From the NCBI RefSeq assembly GCF_007992095.1, contig NZ_BJZP01000003.1, positions 248,001 through 312,000 on the forward strand: a stretch of DNA of 64,000 bases. The letters run 5' to 3'. This document shows, piece after piece, positions 52,671 through 60,743 of the stretch (position 1 is the first letter of the stretch; each line of letters begins with the position of its first letter). The notes beneath the pieces were generated by a model that did no database searches, had not been told where the DNA came from, and saw only the letters and a program-made list of their open reading frames with translations. The DNA comes from Paenirhizobium naphthalenivorans (GTDB lineage Bacteria; Pseudomonadota; Alphaproteobacteria; Rhizobiales; Rhizobiaceae). Position numbers and translations under genes: made by a program.

Positions 52671-52712
52671 ACGCCAAAGAGAGGGAGGCGCCGCCAGCGT
52701 GCCTCCTGCCTC

Positions 52713-53453
52713 TCAAACGATCCAGCCTGTCGAAAGCGCGCTGATCCAGTCGGTCATGCCATACGCCTTCGCCATATCGGCGGCGGCGAGATTGTCATAG
52801 CGCACCTGCCGGAAACTGGGCTGCCAGCCACGGCCGGTCTTTTCCAGGACGGCATAGGCGGCGAATGGCGTGCCGGCCTGGGCCTTGTGATAAAATGGCT
52901 TGTCATAATCGAAACCGGGACAGCCGACGCTACCCGGATTGACGATCAGCCGGCCGTCGGAAAGCTGCACCGAACGGGCGATATGGCTGTGGCCGCACAG
53001 GATGAGCGGCTGGTCTATGCCCTCGGCCCGCGCTTCGATCTCCGAGAGCGGCTTGAGATGAAAGATGCCCTGCTCGTTCAGCGTCTCCATCCAATAGGTG
53101 TTATCGTCCTGCGGCGTCGCGTGGCAGAGATAGACCTCATCGCGGAAAACCGTGCTGAACGGCAGCGTGCGGATCCAGTCGAGCTGCTCTTCGGAGAGTT
53201 GCTCGAAGGACGGCCGCTCCCAGTCTCCCATCGCCTCGAACGGCCGGTCGATCAGCGCCCGATCATGGTTGCCGCACACGGTCACTGCATCGAGCGGCAT
53301 CAACAGTTCCGCCGTCCTTGCCGCATCCAGCGGACCGGAAAAGCAATCACCGAGATTGACGATGTCGGAAATGCCCAGCCCACGGATGTCCTCAAGCACC
53401 GCCTCAAGCGCCAGATGGTTGCCGTGCACGTCGGCGATGGCGGCAAAGATCAT
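52713..53453 (-). CDS. YfcE/calcineurin-like metallophosphoesterase
   Basis: A 246 aa metal-dependent phosphoesterase. The five family motifs are clear: DVHGN, LGDCFSGP, CGNHD, CHATP and GHSHIAR, followed by NPGSVGCPGFDYDKP, typical of the DapE-like MPP_superfamily acting on nucleotides or phosphodiesters. ATG 53453 overlaps the uraH stop by one base (TGATG), so it is the last gene of allA-uraH-MPE. Its place suggests it handles a purine-related phosphate ester. Confidence 0.86.
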   Translation of the reverse strand: MIFAAIADVHGNHLALEAVLEDIRGLGISDIVNLGDCFSGPLDAARTAELLMPLDAVTVCGNHDRALIDRPFEAMGDWERPSFEQLSEEQLDWIRTLPFSTVFRDEVYLCHATPQDDNTYWMETLNEQGIFHLKPLSEIEARAEGIDQPLILCGHSHIARSVQLSDGRLIVNPGSVGCPGFDYDKPFYHKAQAGTPFAAYAVLEKTGRGWQPSFRQVRYDNLAAADMAKAYGMTDWISALSTGWIV

Positions 53454-53809
53454 CAACTGCCCCGATAGGTCGAATAGCCGTAGGGCGAAAGCAGAAGCGG
53501 CACGTGATAATGCGCTGTCGTGTCGGAAATGCCGAAGCGGATCGGGATCACGTCGAGGAAGGGCGGGTCGGTGAGGGAGACTCCCTTGGTCTTGAGGTAG
53601 TCGCCGGCATGGAAGAGAAGCTCGTATTGCCCCACCTGAAAATCGGCCCCCACAAGGAGCGGCCCACCATCGACCCGACCGTCGGAATTGGTGAAGACTG
53701 TGGTGATCAACTCGGCTTCTTCGCCGTTCATCCGCATCAGTTGAATCTTCAGCCCATCGGCGGGCTTACCGAGCGCGGTGTCGAGGACATGGGTGGTGAG
53801 ACCGGTCAT
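53453..53809 (-). CDS. uraH: 5-hydroxyisourate hydrolase
   Basis: A 118 aa transthyretin-related enzyme that opens 5-hydroxyisourate to OHCU. It has the active-site His in [15 protein letters not shown], Arg in VIPIRFG, His in [12 protein letters not shown] [11 protein letters not shown], and the C-terminal signature YRGS. No signal peptide, so it is cytoplasmic. It overlaps allA by 4 bp and the phosphoesterase by 1 bp. Confidence 0.95.
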   Translation of the reverse strand: MTGLTTHVLDTALGKPADGLKIQLMRMNGEEAELITTVFTNSDGRVDGGPLLVGADFQVGQYELLFHAGDYLKTKGVSLTDPPFLDVIPIRFGISDTTAHYHVPLLLSPYGYSTYRGS

Positions 53810-54306
53810 AGATGGGGCTCCAGAATGCGGTAAGGCGTTGGGAAGAAGTGTTCTTCGAGATTGTTGCCCGGCCCGTCACGATCGACAACCAGAAAATCAG
53901 ATGGATCACCGATTGCCATTAACGGATGGTGCCAGACATTGCGGTGGTAGTTCACCCCCTGGTCGGGCCGTGCGAGGAAGACCCTCGGCTCGCCGGGCCG
54001 GCCGCCCTCGTCCTCGGAGACGGCGACAAGGAAGGACCGGCCCGACAGGGGCGAAAAGCTCTGGCTGCCGAGCGGATGACGCTCCATCATGCCGATCTCG
54101 TAAGGAAAGCGACGGGGCTGGCCACGAAATATGCTGGCGATCACCCGCGCGCCCTCGCCCACCGCCTCGGGGGCAAAGAGCGCGTGAAACCGCTCGGTCG
54201 TACCACCGTTGATCAGGCGCATGGTGGATGGCATCGCCTCGATCACTTCGCCGAAGGGCAAGAAGGCAGCGGCGGTGAGAGGCTGTACGGCAAGAGGCTG
54301 GTTCAA
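53806..54306 (-). CDS. allA: Ureidoglycolate lyase
   Basis: A 166 aa cupin enzyme that splits ureidoglycolate into glyoxylate and urea, the last step of allantoin use. Conserved marks: [34 protein letters not shown] and [16 protein letters not shown]. It starts the allA-uraH-metallophosphoesterase transcript, 247 bp from glnII on the same strand, after the glnII terminator. Confidence 0.93.
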   Translation of the reverse strand: MNQPLAVQPLTAAAFLPFGEVIEAMPSTMRLINGGTTERFHALFAPEAVGEGARVIASIFRGQPRRFPYEIGMMERHPLGSQSFSPLSGRSFLVAVSEDEGGRPGEPRVFLARPDQGVNYHRNVWHHPLMAIGDPSDFLVVDRDGPGNNLEEHFFPTPYRILEPHL

Positions 54307-54501
54307 ATATCATTCCCCCTGGGGATGAGGCGGTTCGCATTCACAGGTGACGCGCCGCGAAAAATACCCTCGTTTCGCCCGGTCTCGGAAATCCCGATGC
54401 CAGGAAAGCCTGTCGGCTTCAGGATCTACATAGCCGAGCGACGTGTACGAGGAAAGCGTCCCGCGCGGGACTTGACGGAACGAAGGCCGGATCAAACGCA
54501 A

Positions 54502-54527
54502 ACGACGCCGGCTTTCGCCGGCGTCGT
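54502..54527 (-). terminator. Intrinsic terminator of glnII
   Basis: Perfect 11-bp stem ACGACGCCGGC/GCCGGCGTCGT with a 4-nt loop, followed on the minus strand by TTTGCGTTTG, 26 bp after the glnII stop. It separates glnII from allA. Confidence 0.82.
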
Positions 54528-54553
54528 CCGAATGCCTTGGGAGATCGAAACGA

Positions 54554-55594
54554 TCAGGCGGCGCTACGGCCGAAATCGGCGGTCGCGACTTCCGAGATCG
54601 TCTTGAGAACCTGCGAAGCGATCTGGTAGGGGCAGCCCTGCGAGTTCGGACGACGGTCTTCAAGGTAGCCCTTGTAGCCGTTGTTGACGAAGGAATGCGG
54701 AACGCGGATCGAGGCGCCGCGGTCGGCGATACCGTAGGAGAACTTGTTCCACGGTGCCGTCTCGTGCTTGCCGGTCAGGCGCATGTGATTGTCCGGACCG
54801 TAAACGTCGATGTGCTCTTTCCAGTTCTTGGCGAAAGCGGCCATCAGGGCTTCGAAATATTCCTTGCCACCGACTTCGCGCATGTACTTGGTCGAGAAGT
54901 TGCAGTGCATGCCCGAACCGTTCCAGTCGGTGTCGCCGAGCGGCTTGCAATGGAACTCGATGTCGATGCCATAGCCTTCGCAAAGGCGAAGCAGCAGGTA
55001 ACGGGCGATCCACATCTGGTCGGCTGCGCTCTTGGAGCCCTTGCCGAAGACCTGGAATTCCCACTGGCCCTTGGCCACTTCGGCATTGATGCCTTCATGG
55101 TTGATGCCGGCTTCGAGGCAGAGGTCGAGATGTTCCTCGACGATCTGACGCGCAACGTCGCCGACGTTCTTGTAGCCGACGCCAGTGTAATACGGGCCCT
55201 GCGGCGCAGGGAAGCCATGCTCCGGGAAGCCGAGCGGGCGGCCATCCTGGTAGAAGAAGTACTCCTGCTCGAAACCGAACCAGGCACCCTCGTCGTCGAG
55301 GATCGTGGCGCGGGCGTTCGACGGATGCGGCGTGACGCCATCCGGCATCATGACTTCGCACATGACCAGTGCACCGTTGAGGCGGGCCGGGTCGGGATAG
55401 ACGGCGACCGGCTTGAGCACGCAATCGGAGTTGCTACCTTCGGCCTGCATCGTCGAGGAACCGTCGAAACCCCAGAGCGGGAGCTGTTCCAGCGTCGGGA
55501 AGGTATCGAATTCCTTGATCTGCGTCTTGCCGCGAAGGTTCGGAACCGGCGTATAGCCGTCGAGCCAGATATACTCGAGCTTGTACTTGGTCAT
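54554..55594 (-). CDS. glnII: Glutamine synthetase II (eukaryote-type)
   Basis: A 346 aa glutamine synthetase of the short eukaryotic/GSII class that joins ammonia to glutamate. The N-terminus KYKLEYIWLDGY, WGFDGSST, GFEQEYFFY (metal site), GDTDWNGSGMHCNFSTKYMR and RGASIRVPHSF are conserved; there is no adenylylation tyrosine, so it escapes GlnE control. In rhizobia it is made under nitrogen limitation by NtrC and sigma-54, matching the site at 55683-55698. Start ATG 55594; 14 upstream codons are open but without a ribosome binding site. Confidence 0.96.
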   Translation of the reverse strand: MTKYKLEYIWLDGYTPVPNLRGKTQIKEFDTFPTLEQLPLWGFDGSSTMQAEGSNSDCVLKPVAVYPDPARLNGALVMCEVMMPDGVTPHPSNARATILDDEGAWFGFEQEYFFYQDGRPLGFPEHGFPAPQGPYYTGVGYKNVGDVARQIVEEHLDLCLEAGINHEGINAEVAKGQWEFQVFGKGSKSAADQMWIARYLLLRLCEGYGIDIEFHCKPLGDTDWNGSGMHCNFSTKYMREVGGKEYFEALMAAFAKNWKEHIDVYGPDNHMRLTGKHETAPWNKFSYGIADRGASIRVPHSFVNNGYKGYLEDRRPNSQGCPYQIASQVLKTISEVATADFGRSAA

Positions 55595-55682
55595 TCTTGG
55601 TCTCTCTTCAGTCAAGCGCTCGCCCAAAGAGCGCAACAGAGGGCTGATTCTCCGGCATCCCGGCGAGTCGACATCTTAACAG

Positions 55683-55698
55683 GCATGAATCATGCCAA
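55683..55698 (-). promoter_or_regulatory. Sigma-54-type promoter of glnII
   Basis: On the minus strand TTGGCATGATTCATGC has the invariant GG and GC exactly 10 bp apart, as in TTGGCACG-N4-TTGCW, with 2 mismatches. It lies about 90 bp before the glnII ATG, giving an estimated start of transcription near 55671. This supports NtrC/RpoN control. Confidence 0.72.
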
Positions 55699-55912
55699 CT
55701 TGATCGAATTGCGTCCCATTCGATTCGAAATCCATCACACCTCCCCAAAAAGAGGGCTGAATCGCATCATTTCCTGAAGAGACTTCCCCGCTTCTCCAGA
55801 GTTCTGACGCGATTTTTGCGAGATTTTTTGCCGCTGCGAACAACAGGTCACAACTGGTCACTTCGCAGCCAACCAAGAAAAAAGCACGAAACAGCCTATT
55901 TTATAGGCATTT

Positions 55913-55929
55913 TGCACTTTTCCTGTGCG
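55913..55929. promoter_or_regulatory. NtrC-binding-like dyad between glnII and gstI
   Basis: TGCAC-N7-GTGCG, the NtrC consensus layout (TGCAC-N7-GTGCA) with one mismatch. It lies about 240 bp upstream of the glnII sigma-54 site, a normal enhancer distance, and also covers the -35 position of a TATAGT -10-like box (55947-55952) for gstI. The same site could thus activate glnII and repress gstI. A second palindrome GCCTA-N5-TAGGC lies at 55894-55908. The 400-bp spacer holds no other gene. Confidence 0.55.
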
Positions 55930-55994
55930 AACCTCTTAAGATCTGGTATAGTTCTCTCCCGGCTATCCGCCGATGAACAAAAAGAGGCAGTAGC

Positions 55995-56168
55995 ATGACG
56001 ACGAACATGGTTCGGGAATCGGCGAAGATCTTAGAGTTCCCGGTTCGAAATATTCAAAAGTTGAGAGAGATGCAGCAGCGCGAGCGTCCTGTCATCATCG
56101 AGAGCGGTTGCGGCAGCTGGTATCACCAAGAGGCCATCCGCGAGGCGGAAGAGGCGCCCAAGCAGTAA
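55995..56168 (+). CDS. gstI: GstI-like glutamine synthetase translational inhibitor (DUF2735)
   Basis: A 57 aa protein divergent from glnII. It begins MTTNMVRESAKILEFPVR and ends with the family core CGSWYHQEAIREAEEAP, the DUF2735/GstI pattern. In Rhizobium leguminosarum GstI, from the same location, blocks glnII mRNA translation when nitrogen is sufficient. GAGGCAGTAGC precedes the ATG. The gene is easily missed because of its size. The terminator stem includes its last codons. Confidence 0.85.
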   Translation: MTTNMVRESAKILEFPVRNIQKLREMQQRERPVIIESGCGSWYHQEAIREAEEAPKQ

Positions 56169-56188
56169 GCGCCTCCGCCGGTTTTTTT
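56144..56188 (+). terminator. Intrinsic terminator of gstI
   Basis: Stem GGCGG...AGGCGC pairing with GCGCCTCCGCC (3-nt bulge), followed by GGTTTTTTT (T-run 56182-56188). It begins inside the gstI coding end and stops short of the converging alc stop at 56194. Confidence 0.75.
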
Positions 56189-56193
56189 CAGCC

Positions 56194-57216
56194 TCAGGCC
56201 TTGATGCCGTAGAGGCGCAACCGCATGACGCCCCCGTCCGGATGCATGGCGAAGCGTACGTGCGTCACCGGGCCGACATCGGCGATGACCGGACCTGAGA
56301 ACTCGTGCTTACGGTCCATCTCCAGCTTCTGACGCTCAAGGATCGGCTTCCAGCTTTCCGAGGCGGCAATATCGGCCTCGCTGAACGTGTCCCCGGCATC
56401 CGGCAGATAAGCGCCGAGCAGTTCGCAGGTGTCGGGATAGTTCCCCTTGAAGAAGTGCGTATCGACGATGACGCGCTTGATCAGCCCCGGATGACCGAGG
56501 CGGATGATCGCCCAGTCGTGTCCAGGGCCGCGCCGGCGCTTGGTCTCCCAGCCGTCGCCCATGTTGAGGCCGCGCCCCGGACCAAGCATCTTGTCGGGAT
56601 GGCCAAAATGCGCATCCGACCAGGCCAGCGCCTTGGCACCGTGAAAAATATAGGCCAGATCGACTTCCTGTTCCTCGCCGACCTTCGACCAGTCGAAATA
56701 GGCCGCCCCATAAACGCGCAGCCGCGCGATCCCGCCATCGGGATAGATGTGCAGCCGAAGGTGGGTCCAGACCTTTTCGCGATCAGCATTCTCGAAGAAA
56801 TGCTGGGCACCCGGTCCGAGCGGGGACTTGGGCAGGATCTCGGTCCATTCCGTCGCTTCGGTCGGATCGCCCTCGGCAACGAAAGCCGCCTCGATCAGGC
56901 AATATGGCGGGTAGTTGCCGGTGAAGAAGCGGGTGTCGACGTCGAAACCGAAGATCCGGCCCGGCATGGCAAGGCGGATCACCGACCAATCATGGCCGGC
57001 CACTCGTTTGCGCCGGCTTTCCCAGCCGTCCATGTACTTGCCGTTGTCGTCGTAGAGATCAGGATCGAAACTCGCCGGCTCATCGTTCAGCATGCGCGAC
57101 AGCGGGGCGAAGAACTCGTCGGTCGCGAAAAGCCCCTTGGCGCCGAGCCGGGCGGAAGCGAGGTTGACGGCGCCCGCGGCGAATTCGGGCAGGACCACGG
57201 TGGATGTTTCAAGCAT
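56194..57216 (-). CDS. alc: Allantoicase
   Basis: A 340 aa enzyme that hydrolyses allantoate to ureidoglycolate and urea. It is made of two homologous beta-sandwich repeats, each with MGDGWETKRRR-like and GHDW(S/A)(V/I)IRL motifs (for example YMDGWESRRKRVAGHDWSVIRL and GDGWETKRRRGPGHDWAIIRL), the allantoicase hallmark. ATG 57216 is 1 bp after the uraD stop, in operon with puuE and uraD. The open frame continues upstream into uraD but is not used. Confidence 0.95.
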   Translation of the reverse strand: MLETSTVVLPEFAAGAVNLASARLGAKGLFATDEFFAPLSRMLNDEPASFDPDLYDDNGKYMDGWESRRKRVAGHDWSVIRLAMPGRIFGFDVDTRFFTGNYPPYCLIEAAFVAEGDPTEATEWTEILPKSPLGPGAQHFFENADREKVWTHLRLHIYPDGGIARLRVYGAAYFDWSKVGEEQEVDLAYIFHGAKALAWSDAHFGHPDKMLGPGRGLNMGDGWETKRRRGPGHDWAIIRLGHPGLIKRVIVDTHFFKGNYPDTCELLGAYLPDAGDTFSEADIAASESWKPILERQKLEMDRKHEFSGPVIADVGPVTHVRFAMHPDGGVMRLRLYGIKA

Positions 57217-57217
57217 A

Positions 57218-57718
57218 TCAGCGGTTCTCCGGTAGAAGGCTCTCGAGGCGAAGCCGGGCAATCTTCTCGACCTGCACACAAGCGGTCTCGAACTCGGTCT
57301 CACGACTGTTGTCGATCCGTCGCTCGAAAGCGGCAAGGATATCGTCTTTGGTCAGACCCTTCACCGCGATGATGAAGGGAAAACCGAATTTTTCGGTGTA
57401 GGCGGTATTGAGCCCGGTGAAACGCGCATGCTCTTCGGCCGAAAGCCGATCGAGGCCCGCGCCGGCCTGTTCGTTACGGCTATCCTCGGTCAGCTGACCG
57501 GCGATCGCCAGCTTGCCGGCGAGGTCCGGGTGGGCGCGCAACACGCCGAGACGTTCGTCGGCGGAAGCGGCCCTGAATTTTTCCGTCAGCGCCGCATGAA
57601 CGCCGGACGCCGACAGCGGCTCTACGATTCGTCCGGCGTCATAGGCCCGCTCGGCGATGAAGGGCGAGTGTTCGAACACGCCGCCGAAGCGGGAAACAAA
57701 GTCTTCGCGCGTCATCAT
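57218..57718 (-). CDS. uraD: OHCU decarboxylase
   Basis: A 166 aa all-helical enzyme that decarboxylates OHCU to S-allantoin. Conserved: FVSRFGGVFEHSPFIAERAY, LRAHPDLAGKLA (catalytic His), LTEDSRNEQAGAGL and NTAYTEKFGFPFIIAVKG. The puuE stop and the ATG pair 57718/57715 are interlocked (TGAGATGATG), so translation is coupled; ATG 57718 or 57715 could be used. Gap to alc is 1 bp. Confidence 0.95.
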   Translation of the reverse strand: MMTREDFVSRFGGVFEHSPFIAERAYDAGRIVEPLSASGVHAALTEKFRAASADERLGVLRAHPDLAGKLAIAGQLTEDSRNEQAGAGLDRLSAEEHARFTGLNTAYTEKFGFPFIIAVKGLTKDDILAAFERRIDNSRETEFETACVQVEKIARLRLESLLPENR

Positions 57719-57719
57719 C

Positions 57720-58643
57720 TCAAACCGCATCCGGCTTGTGATGCTTGTACCAATGCTCGGCGATCTCGATGCGTTTCGGAATCCATACCTTCTCGTGGCT
57801 CGCCACATAATCGAGGAAACGCGCCAATGCGGCGGCCCGGCCCGGTCGTCCGACGAGGCGGCAGTGCAGACCGACCGACATCATCTTCGGGCTGCCGGCC
57901 TTGCCCTCCTCGTAGAGCACATCGAACGTGTCCTTGAGATAGGTGAAGAACTGGTCGCCGGAGTTGAAGCCTTGCGGCGTGGCAAAGCGCATGTCGTTGG
58001 CTTCAAGCGTGTACGGGATGATGAGGAACGGCTTGGCGTCCGGACCCTTGACCCAATAGGGCAGATCGTCGGCGTAACTGTCGGAGGAATAGAGGAAGCC
58101 GCCCTCCTCCATCACCAGCTTCAGCGTATTGCCGGACGGCTTGCCCTGGTACATGCCGAGCGGATGCGAGCCGGTCAGCTCCTTGTGCAACCGCACGGCC
58201 TCAAGGATATGCTTACGCTCCTCCTCCTCGGAAAAATCCTTGTACTCGAGCCAGCGATAGCCGTGGCTGGCGATCTCCCAGCCGGCCTCTTGCATCGCCG
58301 CGACCGCTTCCGGGTTTCGCGCCATGGCGAGCGTCACACCATAGACGGTGACCGGCATCTGGCGCGCGGTGAACATTCGCCACAGCCGCCAGAAGCCGGC
58401 GCGCGAGCCGTATTCGTAGATCGACTCGATATTGAGATTGCGCTGAGCCGGCCACGGCTGCGCGCCGACGATCTCGGACAACAGGCATTCGGAGGCCGGG
58501 TCGCTGTCGAGGATCGAGCTCTCGCCGCCCTCTTCATAATTGACGACGAACTGCACGGCGATACGGGAATCGCCTGGCCATTTCGGATCTGGAACATTGC
58601 GACCATAGCCGACGAGGTCGCGTGGATAGCTATTGTTGTGCAT
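57720..58643 (-). CDS. puuE: Allantoinase PuuE
   Basis: A 307 aa polysaccharide-deacetylase-fold, metal-independent allantoinase (PuuE type), opening S-allantoin to allantoate. The sequence has RDLVGYGRNVPDPKWPG, VNYEEGGE, IASHGYRWLEYKDFSEEEE and LPYWVKGPD, as in PuuE. ATG 58643 is preceded by CAGGGTG. First gene of puuE-uraD-alc on the minus strand. Confidence 0.94.
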   Translation of the reverse strand: MHNNSYPRDLVGYGRNVPDPKWPGDSRIAVQFVVNYEEGGESSILDSDPASECLLSEIVGAQPWPAQRNLNIESIYEYGSRAGFWRLWRMFTARQMPVTVYGVTLAMARNPEAVAAMQEAGWEIASHGYRWLEYKDFSEEEERKHILEAVRLHKELTGSHPLGMYQGKPSGNTLKLVMEEGGFLYSSDSYADDLPYWVKGPDAKPFLIIPYTLEANDMRFATPQGFNSGDQFFTYLKDTFDVLYEEGKAGSPKMMSVGLHCRLVGRPGRAAALARFLDYVASHEKVWIPKRIEIAEHWYKHHKPDAV

Positions 58644-58754
58644 CAAATCACCCTGAAAACGGACGCCAGACGGTAAGCAGACCAGCGGCCGATGTCGAGA
58701 TGCAAACACGCGTCTGCAACTTTACCTGTTGGCGGTGGCCACCTCAAAACGCCC

Positions 58755-59462
58755 TCAAGCGCTCCTCCGGGCGGCGACACGGCCCATAGGGTGCAGCGAA
58801 TGGACCACGAATGGAGCGCCCGGCTCCTTCTCGACGAACAGCGCGAGATTGGCGATCTCGATCGGCTCGCAGAGCAGAGGAGCGAAATACCCGCTGAGAG
58901 CCGTTTCCAGCCGGCCGAAATCCCGCGACAGAAGCGGCGCGGTCAGTGTCATGTGGAAACGAAACTCATCCATCACATAAGGATGACCCCAGCGATGCAG
59001 GTTGGAGAATTGCGCCGCCGACAACCCGTCCGGATTGCGCCGTTCAATTTCCGCCTCACTGAGCGGCGCACGATAGCCGTCGAAATGCTGCACGATCTTG
59101 GCCGCGACGAAATCGAGCCCGGCGCAAGGCGCCTCCGGCACGAGACCGAAGAAATTTCCGATTCGGCCGACAACCAGCCGTGGAAGCACCAGCGGCTCAA
59201 GCGTCCCGGCAAAGCGCATCAACTCCCGCAGCAGACCGGCCTCGGTGCAGTCCCCGTTGAGGTGAAACGGCGCCTTGAGCGTCGCATGGAAACCATAACG
59301 GCGCGGCAGTGCGGTGTGGAAAGCGATCTCCTGGACTCCGAGACCGCGCACGGCCGGATGCTCAACCGATTCGCCGGAAAACACGCTGCGCCCAAGCCAA
59401 CTCGCCGCAGCAAGCGTCAGCGGATCGCTGAAGGACGGCGTAAAGTGAATAGCATAGCGCAT
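58755..59462 (-). CDS. DUF1045 protein, 2H-phosphoesterase-like
   Basis: A 235 aa protein of the DUF1045 family, often near phosphonate genes. Two H-x-T motifs, in GFHATLKAPF and FRFHMTLTAP, show the 2H-phosphoesterase fold (LigT-like), so a cyclic phosphodiester or cyclic nucleotide is the probable substrate type. ATG 59462 starts MRYAIHFTP. No phosphonate genes are visible here. It is upstream of the puuE operon on the same strand with 111 bp between. Confidence 0.85.
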   Translation of the reverse strand: MRYAIHFTPSFSDPLTLAAASWLGRSVFSGESVEHPAVRGLGVQEIAFHTALPRRYGFHATLKAPFHLNGDCTEAGLLRELMRFAGTLEPLVLPRLVVGRIGNFFGLVPEAPCAGLDFVAAKIVQHFDGYRAPLSEAEIERRNPDGLSAAQFSNLHRWGHPYVMDEFRFHMTLTAPLLSRDFGRLETALSGYFAPLLCEPIEIANLALFVEKEPGAPFVVHSLHPMGRVAARRSA

Positions 59463-59564
59463 GCGGCACCTCGCTTCGAGGGGCGTCCATTTTAGCAATG
59501 GACGTTATATCGCAGCAGTTAGGTGATTTGCGTGACAATATGACGAAGGGAAACGGGGAAAATC

Positions 59565-60743
59565 TCACGCCTTGCGTGTAGCGACATCGATATGGCTCCG
59601 CAGGTGGAACCCCTCAGGCATTGCTATGGACCGCCCCTCCACGGCCGCGAGGGCCTCGTCGGCCAGACGGTGCGCCATGCCGAAACTGACCTTGAAGCCG
59701 CCGGTGAGCGCGATGACACGCGAATTGTCCGGATGCGGCCCGACCATCGGATCCCGGTCGATCGCCTTCGGCCGCAACCCCGCCCAGCGCTCAACAACTT
59801 CGGCCGAACGCAGAGCCGGCGCCAGCGCGCGAGCCCGTTCGACCAGATCCTCGACCTGCTGATCCGTCGAGAAAGGCTCCGCGAACTGACCCTCGCTGGT
59901 GCTGCCGATGGCGGTAAACCCGTCCTCATGTGGCACGACATAGAGGCCGTCGAGATAGAGAAGCGGCAGGTCGGCGTCAATGTCGGCTTTCAGAAGGGCC
60001 GCCTGCCCCTTGACCGGCTGTCCGAGCGGACACGGCAAGGCGGGACCGAGCGCTTCGAGCAAGGGGAAGGACTTGTAGCCCGCCGCGACGATGCAATGGC
60101 CGAAGGCGATACTGCCACCATCTACCAGCCGCGCCGTCCGCCCCTCGATCGACTCGACGCCACGGCCTTCGACAATTCGCACATGGCGAGAGCGGCGCAG
60201 ACGCGCGACCAGCATCCCGGTCAGGCCTCGTGGGGAAATCCGTGCGGCAAATGTGTCGCGCACCAGTCCGGCGCCACAGGAACTGGCGACTGGCCAGGCG
60301 GGACCGAACGGTGAGGTATCGAGCGTTTCCCATAGAAAGGACCGCCCCCCGGCCCGCCAGTTGACCAGGGCCTCGCGCTCGTGCCGCTCGGCGATGGTCC
60401 GCAGATGCGGCTTGGGCAGAGGAATGAGCCGGCCGCAGCGACGATAACCGGCAGACAGCTCCGTCTCCGCCTCAAGTGCGCGCACCTCGTCTTCGAGCAT
60501 CAAGAGAGAATCGAATTGATATTGTTTCTTGTCACTCCACTTGTCAGGCATGTGCGGCATCAGCGCGCCGAGCAGCCCCCCGCTTGCCCCCGACGCGAGC
60601 GCTCCCTCGTCGAGGATGAGTGTATCGATGCCAAGGCGGTCGGCCTTCAGCGCCGCCCACAGGCCCATGATGCCGCCGCCGGCGATCAATAGGGCAACGC
60701 GCGATTGACCGGCAAGCCCGCTCGCATTATCCGCTATGGCCAT
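59565..60743 (-). CDS. FAD-dependent oxidoreductase (DAO fold), candidate MnmC1 partner
   Basis: A 392 aa amine-oxidase-like FAD protein. Dinucleotide site LLIAGGGIMGLWAALKADRLG (about residues 18-38), then ASGASGGLLGALMPHM and GLRPKAIDRDPMVGPHP, with the FAD-binding GGFKVSFGMA at the end. The resemblance of the SGASGGLLGAL segment to MnmC C-terminal domains and the head-to-head mnmD gene suggest it removes carboxymethyl from the tRNA cmnm5U34 modification, but a D-amino-acid/glycine oxidase is possible. GAGGTGG precedes ATG 60743, which overlaps the mnmD start region. Confidence 0.8.
   Translation of the reverse strand: MAIADNASGLAGQSRVALLIAGGGIMGLWAALKADRLGIDTLILDEGALASGASGGLLGALMPHMPDKWSDKKQYQFDSLLMLEDEVRALEAETELSAGYRRCGRLIPLPKPHLRTIAERHEREALVNWRAGGRSFLWETLDTSPFGPAWPVASSCGAGLVRDTFAARISPRGLTGMLVARLRRSRHVRIVEGRGVESIEGRTARLVDGGSIAFGHCIVAAGYKSFPLLEALGPALPCPLGQPVKGQAALLKADIDADLPLLYLDGLYVVPHEDGFTAIGSTSEGQFAEPFSTDQQVEDLVERARALAPALRSAEVVERWAGLRPKAIDRDPMVGPHPDNSRVIALTGGFKVSFGMAHRLADEALAAVEGRSIAMPEGFHLRSHIDVATRKA

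Noticed and set aside
52680-52712. Stem GGAGGC/GCCTCC after lldD as terminator
   Set aside because: Short stem, 11-nt loop and no T-run; not convincing.
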